Part shown: positions 20,411 to 31,633 of the stretch, piece after piece | Numbering within the stretch: the stretch's first letter is position 1 | Layout of the letters: each line of letters begins with the position of its first letter | Source of the DNA: Spodoptera frugiperda | Taxonomy: Eukaryota; Arthropoda; Insecta; Lepidoptera; Noctuidae | DNA length: 64,000 nt | Direction of reading: 5' to 3' | NCBI RefSeq assembly: GCF_023101765.2 | Contig: NC_064221.1 | Span: 11,217,465 to 11,281,464 of the forward strand | Translations under genes and position numbers: made by a program | Notes under the pieces: generated by a model | What the model was told of the DNA's origin: nothing | The model's input: the letters and a program-made list of their open reading frames with translations, nothing else | Database searches by the model: none

Positions 20411-22029
20411 CTACTCAGTTATATGTTACACAGTTTTAGAAAATACAGGCGGTATCCCAACTATGAATTGTCTTTATCGATCGGCACTATGTAGATTAAG
20501 CTAATCAGAAATATCCTCGAAAAAGTTAATTACTTCATAACAGAAATGAAACGATGTCCTTAAACTTCTCAAATTCTCACAATACTTATAAAGTTCTTAA
20601 TGAAATCTCCAGATGTCTAAAGTATCTTTCTTATTAGAATAAAATTAATAAAACAGTGTACGGTAGGTACGTTCAAATATTCGTATTATACTTCAGTTGG
20701 CAAGCACGTCTTTGTTCCAAACCAAGAACGTACTTCGAATTGAAATAATTTTCACACATTATTAAATCTTATAAAAAGTTTCAGTCCACAATTACCGCGT
20801 ATAAAACATGTGGAGTATGTTCACCGGAGTGTGGAGTGCGCACGTCTCGCCGTGTATCATTATTTGTCGCATTCTTACATCGCGCGCCTCTCATATCGCG
20901 CGCTTTATATTCAAAGCATTCTGTTTACTTAATTACGTACGTGAGCCGCGTACTATCTCTCCACTCGTACATACTCCGCGCTGTAATGTCGGACTTGTAC
21001 ATAAAGTTATGCGACTAGTATCATATATTGCTATTATATAGTAAATATTATGTAAGTAGCAGTAACTGCTCGAGATACGAGTGTCATTAATATCTTACTG
21101 TCCATTGGTTTCGATGTTAAACGAACTCACTAACGATGTTTGTAAATCTCTCGTATGTTATTTTTTGCTACAAATTGTTATTCTTACGTTACGTTGTGAA
21201 GTATGTGTGTAGTTTGGTACTATTACTATACTTAAGTTGATCAATGGATATTAAAATCGTTATCTTCTTGGATGACATCAAAAGTCATGGATCGTTCGTA
21301 TGAACATTATGTATATATACAATAAACATTACAAATTTTGTTTTCAGTACAGCATTGTAGAAGCCCTGACCTGTAGAAGGATGGTAATACCGCACGTGAT
21401 TGGATAGTACCAATATAATACAGTCACTAGTCACACAGACAAACAGACATCAGCTGCGCTGTCCGCTATCTTCATCTCAATACAAAAGAGAAAAGAAAAT
21501 AAACAATTATAGATCACAGCTCTATCGGATGAGATTCACAAAAAGATTGCTTTCAATTCAATTCAAAGGAACGATGAATGGGACCGAGCAAGTGAACGAA
21601 TAATGGAATTCATTCGCGAGCTGATTGACTCGCTCGCGATAACTTTGCGAATAAAACGTTCGTTCGGTCATAAATTCGAGGCGATTAGGTTTAACCGAGT
21701 GTGAAGTACTAACATGTGCTAGGACAAGTTCGCGACCTAGTTTACAGTTAGGCTTTAATTAGTTTAACCTTTCACATTCGAATGTTTATTTTAGCTTCAG
21801 CGAGTGCAGGGAAATCTCTCTTTGATGAAGTAAAGAGGGAAGGAGGAGGGAAGCGGCAAGGAGGTTCATTGTTTTAATTAACTTACAACAGATGTAGAAC
21901 ATTGTAGTTACATCTTGTTGAACAAAACGTTTCTCGTGCAGTTACCGTGCGGTTAGCAACACTCCACACTTGCATGCAATTGTACGAGACGGTAGAAGTA
22001 GTCTCGCGGTTTACACATCGAACTATACA
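20411..22029. other. Non-coding, no recognised feature
   Basis: Mostly AT-rich. Short frames around 20808-21041 overlap a TCGCGCGC-containing patch and have no domain. Confidence 0.45.
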
Positions 22030-22127
22030 AACTAGTTTATCATGGTCTCGCTTTACATGATCTTTCTACACATTCAAGGGTCAGTGTACACTGGTTTTGC
22101 ATAGCTTGATGTGTACCCGTGTGTACA
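22030..22127 (+). repeat. Repeat family 3, copy 1
   Basis: It carries AACTAGTTTATCATGGTCTC, a CAAGGGTCAGTGTACACTGG block and AGCTTGATGTGTACCCGTGT. The same order occurs at 51555 (plus), 54385 and 57985 (both minus). I do not recognise the family. Confidence 0.75.
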
Positions 22128-23080
22128 TATCGCGCTGCATACAAGCGTCGCTTCCGCACTTCAATCGTATTCATGTCATGCCCACCGCTCTCCTACCGAT
22201 CAAATACTTCACCGATACAGGAACTCACCACAATCTATATCAGACCTTATTCTCAACACTAAGAGCTGCTATTTGAAGCGCAAACGTTTTATTTCGATTG
22301 GTTGCATTGATTGCTTGGCGATTAAAAAGTGGAACGGGTCGTTTTATGCTTGGAGTGTGTGTTAGTGTGTCTGTGTGACTACAATGTGTGTCAATGTGTG
22401 CGTGTGTTTGCAGTTTAGAGAGATATGGACATCGAGCGCCACCGAAATTATAAGCGATTGGTTTTCACGTAGTTTTGAGTGACTCGACAATGTTACCAAC
22501 CAATTTTATAAAAGTGCTCTGTTAAATAACCCAGCTTAAAAGGCGTGTACAGATCTATAGCCCTCAGGATAGTCCTTTAGAATATACATCAGACATATAA
22601 TTATTCTTGTAACTAAGACAAAACAATTACAATACAACAAGAAGAAGATACATGATATAAGTAATGAGATAATAGATGAGGGATATATGTACACAGTACA
22701 TATATCCTACATCTCCAGTAGTTACTAATCTGATCCCTCACACTGTCCCCGGCAACACTCATTATAAAATCCGGAGTAAGGCGCGGGAAGGGCTGCTAAG
22801 CCTCTTAGGGTTTATAATCGTCCTGCGAGGCAACGATACCGCCGGCTTTATTGTCTCGTCTCTCGAACTGAGACACACATTCATTATTGAGCACTCCGTG
22901 TTTGGAGACGTTACATTATTCACTAGTATTACACCCAGCGTCGCCCGCGGTACTCCAACTTAAATCGTCCATTCATGTAGTTTCTGAGTTTGTCGCGGAC
23001 AGACAATGTATACTCGAGTCGACGGTCTCTTGTTTTCAAATATTTAAGGATTAAAAAGGTAAATGTACATGAAAGTGTCT
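22128..23080. other. Non-coding, no recognised feature
   Basis: GT-rich sequence at 22360-22410. A 95-codon frame at 22676-22963 has no recognisable domain, and I do not call it a gene. Confidence 0.45.
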
Positions 23081-23195
23081 TAACGCCGTACTCAGAGTTA
23101 TTTAATGGTTATTTAATTCAGTCCTTAGCAATTGTTTTCAAAATCGTTACTAACGAATAGTTTAAGTAATCATTGAATGTCGCTAAGTATAACAG
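23081..23195. mobile_element. Palindromic MITE (family P), third copy
   Basis: It begins CGCCGTACTCAGAGTTATTT, contains CAGTCCTTAGCAATTGTTTT and ends near GAATGTCGCTAAGTATAAC. It matches 9424-9540 in inverted orientation. Confidence 0.7.
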
Positions 23196-23426
23196 TTATG
23201 CGTGTATGTTATTTTTGGTGCGCTACTAATGTTGTGACATATTCATTTCGTCAAATATGTAACAACTCAACAACTCATTGATTGCTTGTTCAAGGTGTCA
23301 TCAATGTGACTCACCCACCAATAAAAGATTATGTGGCATGTAAGTATATACTGACTATATCTTTATACTATTGTCGCAGTATACACAGTAAGGTACAATA
23401 AAACCCGCATGTAATGTTATCGGTCG

Positions 23427-23460
23427 CGCGGCGGGCGGCGGGCGGCGGCGGGCGCGGCGC
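23427..23460. repeat. GC-rich CGGCGGG simple repeat
   Basis: GCGGGCGGCGGGCGGCGG is an imperfect trinucleotide/heptanucleotide repeat inside AT-rich DNA. Confidence 0.6.
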
Positions 23461-23639
23461 AGTAATTGATGGATGACAGCCGAGCCGCGCCTCCAGACCG
23501 GCCAGACACCAGCACTTGCAGCTGATGATATGCTGATGAGGAGTAGTGACCAGCTGATTTTCGTGAAGATAATTTTTCGAAGCAACTTCTGTGATTTCTA
23601 TCATAGTAGAAGTTTTCATCACTACATACTCGTAGTATA

Positions 23640-23817
23640 AAACAAAATCGCTAGTTTTGTCTGTTTCTATGTATGCTTAAATCTTTAAATGTACGCAACG
23701 GATTTTGATGCGGTTTTTTGTAATAGGTAGAATGATTCAAGAAGAAGGTTTTTATGTATAATACAGGCATAATATTTCACCATAGCACCGCGAAGCTGGG
23801 GCGGGTCGCTAGTCAAT
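23640..23817 (+). repeat. Lepidopteran interspersed repeat ending CTAG
   Basis: It contains GGATTTTGATGCGGTTTTTT and ends GAAGCTGGGGCGGGTCGCTA. I know the last motif from many lepidopteran repeats. A CTAG end with a short GCGA/TCGC stem would suit a Helitron, but an RTE-like tail is equally possible. GATTTTGATGCGGTT recurs near 50000. Confidence 0.5.
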
Positions 23818-24654
23818 TTATAAAGTAAGGTTTATGTTCAATGTTGTATCAACCACTGCGCTATTTCCTACAGACTGACCGGGATAGATATCGGTATCTA
23901 TGAATATCATTTCAATAGCAATAGATATTTACTGTTAGTAGCTGACTGGCGCAGTTTAGATAGCAACTAACTGTCTAACTAATGCCTGCGCTGGGTGACT
24001 GGCTGGCTGTACTGATGGGAGCCTTGCTGACGTTATCTCAGTGAATGTTCAGTCACACGTGCTGCACTGGCTGCATCGGGTTGCAGCGCGGCTGCATTAT
24101 ACAGTATTGGGAATATTCATGAACCATTGGCTATCGGTGAATTCATGATACTTACAATAGTTAGTAGATTTATTTCTTGGAACTTATACTTCATTCACAA
24201 TTCCTATTCAAACATCAGAGTTAGTTTCTTGTGTAGTTTCATCCTTTCTTTCTTTCCTAAAACTCCTTTATTTTTGCAAAAGGGCACGAAAATATAGTCA
24301 AACTCCAAGAATTACTAAAGCTACTATACTGTGAATTAGCCTTTACAAAGCATTTTGGGATCAAAGCGAAGTATCAAAACTGAGTATTCATATTCAGCAG
24401 TAGCACGTTCGATTTCAAGAATCGATATTGAATGTAATTAGTTATTCGATATACGCCATAATCGGATGACGCTCGGCGCTCGCGGCAGTTATCTAGTGCT
24501 CACGGACCGGCTCCCACGGCCAGCCAATGCAAGTGCATTATCCAAATTGCGTTCCCCACCGACCATCGGGCAGAATCAGAAGCAAAAATACTATCTTTAA
24601 ACATATTTATGTATATATGGTAGATATCGGTACAACTAAACATTTCTAATGCCG
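23818..24654. other. Non-coding, no recognised feature
   Basis: I see no supported gene, RNA gene or repeat. Confidence 0.45.
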
Positions 24655-24940
24655 ACTGCCTCGTTGGTCGAGTGGTCGCAAGTGCGATTACCGGACAAGA
24701 AGTCTCGGGTTCGCTTCCCGGGTCGGGCAAAGTATTACTGTGATTTTTGAAAAGTTGAAACGGTGTTTCGAAAAGTTCTCAGTAGTTACTATGACTTAGT
24801 TTGACATCGTGTCTATGGAATAGAATCACCCCTTATTACAGTGGGACTTATAACACAACAGGTGAAATGTACATTGTAAAGTAGTATTACGTGTACGCAT
24901 GCACCTCTGCCTACCCCTTCGGAAATAAAAGGCGTGACTA
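24655..24940 (+). mobile_element. tRNA-headed SINE (family A), near full length
   Basis: The head has an A-box-like TTGGTCGAGTGG (24664-24675) and a B box GGTTCGCTTCC (24708-24718), both internal pol III promoter elements. The body has AGTATTACTG, TCTCAGTAGT and GGGACTTATAACACAA, and the 3' end is CTACCCCTTCGG...GGCGTGAC. Two other copies in the window cover its head (19013) and its tail (4683). It resembles SINEs described from Helicoverpa; that name is from memory. The head is a relic and would not fold as a working tRNA. Confidence 0.85.
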
Positions 24941-25959
24941 ACATTTCTAATTTGTCCCGACTAGCGATGATCATGAAATATTTGGCAGACAAACCAGTGT
25001 AGTTTCTTTTATCAAGTCTCGTGTTAATTCGTATCCATTAAGCCATTAACTATAAGCTATGTATTTTATAAACAATACCTTTCAACAGTAATATTGCTGT
25101 ATTATTCGGACGTAATATTAATTCACAGCGAGATTCGTGGAAGTCCATATTGTCGGTAATTCTCGTAACTATGTTGCAGTATATACAGTATGTTAACTAA
25201 GAGGCGTTCCTTTAAACTCGTTAATCTATGTCATTAATAGATTAAAATAAAAATATCAGCATAGAAAAATAAGCAATAAATTGCAACGTTGCCTTCCTTC
25301 AACTACGCGTGCACAGAGTGTTTCTTTACGTATCGATATAAAATTTTTGATGACTATTTTAATATTTAAAAATAAAATTGTTTTGTTTTTGAAATGTATT
25401 TTTTTTAGCATGTATGGATGCTCTACTATTGCGGGTTAACAGGAACGCCCTCTGTTAGTAAACATACTGTATGTTATCTATGTATGTACCTGTATTTACC
25501 TACCAGCATCAAATAATAATTAATACAGTCCGAATTATCGGCGGTGGTTTGAAACAAATGACGTCATCATGTTCTATCAACTACATTGTAACTCCCAGCT
25601 GGTGTTACACTAAGCTGCATGTAAACAAGCGATGGACGAATTGATGCTGTATTGGAAATAACCTGCCACTGACACACTGATGGAGTATCGACAATGAAAT
25701 AAATGTTCGTTCCATATTCTGTCCCGCTGTGGTATGTGTTTGGCATGTAGAGGACGGGTGGTTGAATACTACATATAATATGAGATGTATGTATGTAGGT
25801 ACGCATTATTAGTATGCTGGTGTGTACATAGATGTAACCAGATTTAACTTATCTTCGTGTAACGTTCATTGCTAAAGAATTTTAAACGTTCCAAATTTTT
25901 ATTAAACTTTTTATTCTACGAAACTACGCATGTAGACTTATAGATTAACTAGGCTCTAC
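24941..25959. other. Non-coding, no recognised feature
   Basis: AT-rich. A TGACGTCA palindrome lies at 25559-25566. I see no gene. Confidence 0.45.
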
Positions 25960-26096
25960 CAGCGGATTTGATACAAAGTATCCTGTGTGTTATTCCAGAC
26001 TACAATCTATATTGTTCCAATCCTTTTAGCGGTTTTGACGTGATTGAGTAACAAACAAACAAACATTAAAACTTTCGCATGTATTATATTAGTAAG
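25960..26096 (+). repeat. LINE 3'-tail-like repeat
   Basis: The ending GAGTAACAAACAAACAAACA, then ACTTTCGCATGTATTATATT and AGTAAGA, matches RTE-like 3' tails common in Lepidoptera (recognition from memory). There is no coding sequence. Confidence 0.55.
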
Positions 26097-28754
26097 ATAA
26101 AACAGCAGTATTATTCAGCATATCCAAAATCACATTGAACATGCATTTCATTGTTCTGGGCATTTCTGGGAATAATAGTTTCATAGTATTCACTGCCGTA
26201 TCCAGAGACATATCTCTAGGCATTGATCTCAACATAACTCCTGGTATCTTCACAATGAATTCTGACATTCCCAAAATTATGACGCACGTCTGCTTGTGCG
26301 TTCTGTTTGCAATGTAAATCCCTTATGCACATACTCCTATAGCTCATCTACAGACACCAGCACATCAAGCTATCCTGTCTTCTTTCATTGATGTTCAACC
26401 TTGTTATCTTGCAATAAGGTAGAAACTCTATTAAAAAATTCTATGGTTAATGTAGGAACGTTATCAATGCTGGGTGATTGTCTCTGCTCAGTACATTCGT
26501 TGCTCGGCGAGACGTGAATATTGTTTATCTCGCTCGGAGCTCGGAGCTGGAGCTGGGATCGCTTTCAGCAGAATTATGAGTGGATTATCTAGTCCTAGTA
26601 CGCGCTGAGATTGCGCTCTGTTTGTTCAAATTATTTTTAGCTTCGAGCCCTGTTACATAGACTGTTGGTAATATCTCTGTCAGCCATTTAAATAAATTGA
26701 CGATTTTTACAGTGCTTTAGCGACATTTTTTTCTAGTTTTAAGATTTGTTTCTATCAAGATCAACTTCAAAATATTAATATCACTACCACTAAAATATTG
26801 TGACACTCAAATTAAATACTCGTATATAAATTGTTCGCTACTGTATATACATATACACCTTATAAAATAGTTCCCATTACAGAAATTACCAGATTTCTTT
26901 GGCAACCGTTGAGCTGAGCGAGCAATGCAAACAGTGTAAGCAGCGCTAGTGATGTGGAAGTGCTGCAGTAATGAACCGCCAGATACTCTCACTCGGCAGC
27001 ACTTAGTGCTTGTAGATGTTTGATGTGCAACTACTTCAAGAATAATTACTGTTTGTGCTGTTGTAGCTAATAGTATTTATTATGTTTGGTGTCCTGGTGT
27101 ATACGATGTGTAAATAATATGTGAACCCATTCATATCTACGTCGATATATTATGTAAAGTTACCGTCGAAAGGCAAGTCGTCATATGTTCATTAGTTCGT
27201 ATTACAACGACTCTTGTAAAACATCAAACAGCCTACAATCCGCTAGTCTCAGTGAAACTTGCTACTGAAATCTACGAATCAGAAATAGGTGCTATTAATT
27301 TACCTTCCATTGTAATGCTTACTACATTCATAAAATCTTTGTTTATACATCAAATATCTTCCCTAAAATAAGAAAGTGTTTACGAAAATAGAATTTAATA
27401 AAGACGTTGTTACCTCCGTCCTAACTCGAGGAAGTGAAGTAAAAATGTTGGTTTAATATTATTATGATCATTAAGTGGTGCCTGCAGCATGATGGCGGCG
27501 CGCCAGGTGCTGACCGAAGGAAAGCTCGTGGAATATTTAGTGCAGGGGAGGCAGCCTCCGGCAGATATGTACGTATATAATGTTTTTAAAGATAAAAGGG
27601 CCATAAAGCATTTGTTTTAACACTTTTGAAACTTCTAAATAGAATTTATTTGTCAATTAGGCCATCAATTAGGTCTAGGAGAAGGAGTCTATTTGTATAA
27701 GTATTGTACACACGGGCGAAGATAAAGTAAGCATGTCTAGTCGTAGGACATGACTAGTACGACACGAAACTATAACCGCACTGCGAAGAGCCATTGGACA
27801 CACTAAACATAAAAGTTTTTTTTTATGTATATTAATCCATTTTAAATCTTATATCGTACTTATGTAGGCTTTAACTCTAATTTACATACAACAGGCATTT
27901 TGATAAGCCCCCAATATTCCCTGTACTCGTATCGATTACCGATATTCATTGTGCATGCATTACGCGCAGACGGCTCGCAGTTCCAATGGGTTGTATGTCA
28001 GCATTGGTAGTTGGGGTCACTATTGTCATGATAAACTATGACAATGTGGCGAGTCTGGACAATCAGCCATGGTGTTTTGTATGCAGATGGGAAACTAAAT
28101 ATTGATTAAGTACAGAGCTCGTGACGGTAATGGAGAATATCGTGAGGAAACTTGGGCTTATAATTTCTAATTATAAATTTGAAATCGCCAACGCGCATTG
28201 AGCAAACGTGGTAATCAATGCTCAATCCTTCTCCGTGTGTCTCCTTCTCTGACTGTGATGAGATAGACATGACTAACGAAGCTATTGATTTATTATATTG
28301 TAACCATTTATCGACTTACAAATATGATGAAATTAATTACCGATCTTAGCCTCTCATCTGTAAATCTGTAGATTGACCTTGACAGAAACACCTAAATCAA
28401 TGTCAAAAATCGGTCGTAATCAGACCGTTAGTAGTCAACAACTGGCTACTGTCCACTGTACTGAATCAATCTATATCTTCCTACCTGCATAGTAAATAAA
28501 GTGCCTGGACAAATGTACACAGGAGTCTGCACGAGGCACACACAGGTGTTACTGGCCGTAAACACCATCTGCTGCCAGAGTTATTCGAGCGAAGCACGCA
28601 GCCACCTGTACTGTACTGAATAGAACGAGCGAATTTATGGACCGTATGTTTCAAGATATGAACTATCGTATTGTAGTTTATAAATGTTATAGAAACATTA
28701 TAGTGATATTATAGTCTTATGTGTTTTACTTACGTCATCACTACATTTTAGAAT
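26097..28754. other. Non-coding, one weak exon-like patch
   Basis: Mostly AT-rich. A GC-rich 43-codon frame on the plus strand at 27489-27620 starts MMAARQVLTEGKLVEY and stops at TAA. It stands out in composition, but I cannot connect it to splice sites or a family and do not call it a gene. Confidence 0.4.
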
Positions 28755-28870
28755 TGAGCCATGAAAGTCCCACTGCAGGATAAAGGCCACCCTCCTTCCA
28801 TTCCTCTCTGTTTAAAGCTTTTTGCGACCAATCCTCGGCATTATTATCCAATATAAATTCTCACACACTA
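28755..28870 (+). repeat. Lepidopteran LINE-associated repeat fragment
   Basis: GAAAGTCCCACTGCAGGATA followed by AAGGCCACCCTCC is a motif seen widely beside RTE-like elements in Lepidoptera (from memory). The boundaries are approximate. Confidence 0.45.
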
Positions 28871-30136
28871 TCTACATATTGTTTACAACCAACGACTTTG
28901 TCTGTTTTGATAGCCAATTAGCCGTATATTGTAACACAAGTTAAGTGGTACCAATAAATACAACATTATTATAAAACACACAACGATACGATAATATATA
29001 TGGTGCAAATAAATAGTGAACACGACTTATTTATATAGACACAAATGTACACTTAATATTAATATCGTTAAATATAAACAGTTAATAACTCCGTTATAAT
29101 AAACTACAAGCATTCTCTACAAGTGAATGCGCGCGGATTCACGATGAAATATTTCTGCTATAAAGTATCAGCTTCTGAACATTGGTAATCCCCCGTAGCG
29201 GCAGCGGTGTGGGAAATAAAAACAAAAAAAAATTGCCAATATATTTACTTTAGCAAGAAAGATTGGTTTTTATTTTAAATTGGTAAGCATTTTTACCAGA
29301 AAACATGAACAAAATAATTTTAAAAAATAATTCACAAAGCCTGGTCAAAATAAAAGTAGCTGTTTGTTAGATTTTAAACTATTATTTCAAATTTGTACCC
29401 TCTTTCCCTCTGATATCGCGACATGTAAAACATCCGCGGGCGAGTATCGAACACAGGCCGCGTATTTGTTTTGCTTTCATCTCAGCTGTGGCAGGGCCAG
29501 TAAGGTCAAGGTCACACGTGTACCGACAGGGTCACTCCGATATTGTTATTTTATTTAATACATAATCATACGCTTTATAATGCTCGATGGAGTAGGCTAA
29601 ACCAAATGAAAGGTGCTTCGATAGTCAATTATGCGATCAATCCACCAACGGCATAGTAATATTTGACTTGGTTTGTTTCTGAAACTTTCAGAGTCCAAAC
29701 TGACTTCATGGAACACTATCACCTTAATAATCATCTCATGAAAGCAAAAAACAATCAGTAAACATAAGCTACATAATATATTACTTATACATAATATGAC
29801 ACACCCCGACATGTGTAACGTATAAAAGACAAAAACAACAATTTGAAACATTCATTTCATTGTATATGTCACGTGAGATCACACAATCCCGTTATTTCCT
29901 TACACGGGGATTACCAACGCTCCCACTTAGCTCGCGAGGATAAAACTCTATTCCATATAAATCCGCGCGCATTTCCAAGTCGATCTCTGTGACGGCTGTT
30001 ATCTTCCGACTGATTTACTGTAAGCCTATACATATATCAAGTCATTCTGACATTATAAAATAACCATTTTATTATTATTGTAACTCACTGGCAAAATAAA
30101 AATTAGTACACTGGAGGAATGAACTCATAACTGTAC
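28871..30136. other. Non-coding, no recognised feature
   Basis: AT-rich. I see no supported gene or repeat. Confidence 0.45.
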
Positions 30137-30203
30137 TCGTAGCAATTTTATAACAATCTGCTACGAGCACGCTACGTTGCTACGGCGTAGCATCTCGTAG
30201 CAA
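30137..30203. repeat. Palindromic GTAGC repeat, copy 1
   Basis: CTCGTAGCA and TGCTACGAGC arms surround GTTGCTACGGCGTAGCA, itself a palindrome. A related arrangement lies at 56759-56822. Confidence 0.6.
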
Positions 30204-30393
30204 GTCACCAATAAAATAGCTTGAACGATGCATTTCGTGACAGTTGTGTTACTGAGCAGAATATTAGGACTTGTAGCTTGCGGTAGAAATATCGTTAGAT
30301 CGCAGGTGGCAGTCACAGTGATCGACTTTATAGTGTTAGTAAATAGTTATAACAAATACATACATTTCTGACGTACTGATCAAATGTCCTCAC

Positions 30394-30489
30394 CGCTGTC
30401 CTCCCGAGCAGCAGCGCGTCCATCTCGCTCTCCGGCACCGGCACCACGGCCACCGTGGGCGCCGGACCACCCTTCATCGGCACATTCAT
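30394..30489 (-). CDS. Candidate first coding exon (32 codons) of an unidentified gene
   Basis: On the minus strand, ATG at 30489-30487 sits in AAAATGAA, a favourable arthropod start context. The frame reads MNVPMKGGPAPTVAV and continues rich in V, P and E to LLLGRTA. At base 30394 it meets GTGAGG, a good donor, after exactly 32 codons (phase 0). The segment is strongly GC-rich against AT-rich flanks, as expected for an exon in a large intron. No domain is visible; the acceptor exon would lie at lower coordinates and I do not see it. The segment at 56119-56027 has the same design and phase, so both may be alternative starts of one gene. An unspliced chance frame remains possible. Confidence 0.5.
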
Positions 30490-31030
30490 TTTCAAACTCT
30501 ATGTTCTTCACACTAACGCACAATATTGTTTAACACGAAACACTAGGTTCTACTTATTACAGGAACAATCTATTTTTAATTTGTTTTGAACACTGACCTT
30601 TCAAAAAATCCGACTTAAAGTCACGATACACATTTTTATTGTAAAGGAAACCTTATGTCTACCTCACAGAGTACACTTTCCAGCCGTATCACAATAAACG
30701 CACCTTTCATTTAGAATAACGTCCACAAATTCATTTATTCCGTCCCACTGCCGCGTCTTGTTCAATTAAATATTTTGTATCGTCGTATTCAACACAATTT
30801 CAAATTAAACAAATTGTACGAGTATTGCTTTATGTTAATGTATAATTATTAAACGATTGTTTCATACGATTGCTTGTGTTCTGTAGTTCAGTTCACTGAG
30901 TTAGAAATAAAAATTGACGTTTGTTTTTTTTTATATATTGAAATGATATGGATCAAGGAACTTATTGTCTCTTCATGAATATGTATTAAATTATTGTTTC
31001 GTTTATTATTTCACTTCACTTTACTCGTAC
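30490..31030. other. Possible 5' UTR and promoter region of the 30.4-kb exon
   Basis: Sequence upstream, in minus-strand sense, of the candidate start. It is AT-rich with no clear TATA box next to the exon. I see no gene. Confidence 0.3.
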
Positions 31031-31090
31031 GTCGTGTCCGTCGCGTGTCCGTCGCGTGTCCGTCACGTATCCGCTGCGTGTCCGCGTTGA
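31031..31090. repeat. Minisatellite of about 11 bp units
   Basis: CGTGTCCGTCG-like units recur five to six times with substitutions (CGTGTCCGTCGCGTGTCCGT). The translated frame across it is a repeat effect. Confidence 0.7.
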
Positions 31091-31558
31091 TCCCGTGCGT
31101 TCAGTCTTCGCTATTATCTGTCTTGTATTACTATTATTGGTTCGAGGATTGGAATGAAACTAAAATTCGTTTTTGGACCACTGTTTCTGATGGTATCCTA
31201 TATCTGCAACATGTAGCTACAGCTGTGGTATTGTTCGACTTACTGTGAATATTACATAGTTACAAACTAAACTGATTGTCTACCAGTAATTATACAATTT
31301 GGTACCAAGAAAACTTGTGCTATTACCTAACGGTGGCACGTATGTATGTTTGTCTACAGTCTGTCTGTACCTACTTACATATAGCGATGTATATAGGTCG
31401 GCGAGTAAGTATAGCTAATTGGATCACTTGTTAATGAAGTTAATGAGATTCAACAAGTTGCTAAATGAGATTCATTGTTTATGTAAACATGTTGCATAAT
31501 GTCTGCTTGGCATTATAACTATGTAGACGATTTAGTCGCTATATTGACGCAAGATATA
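31091..31558. other. Non-coding, no recognised feature
   Basis: AT-rich flank of the LINE poly-A tail. I see no gene. Confidence 0.45.
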
Positions 31559-31633
31559 TTTTTTTTTTTTTTTTTACATTTAATGGGTCGACGTTTGACC
31601 GCTATCTCACCTGATGGTAAGTGATGATGCGGC

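Noticed and set aside
24655..24730. tRNA gene (A and B boxes present)
   Set aside because: It is followed by a SINE body, has sister copies at 19013 and 4683, and the head does not form a proper cloverleaf by eye.
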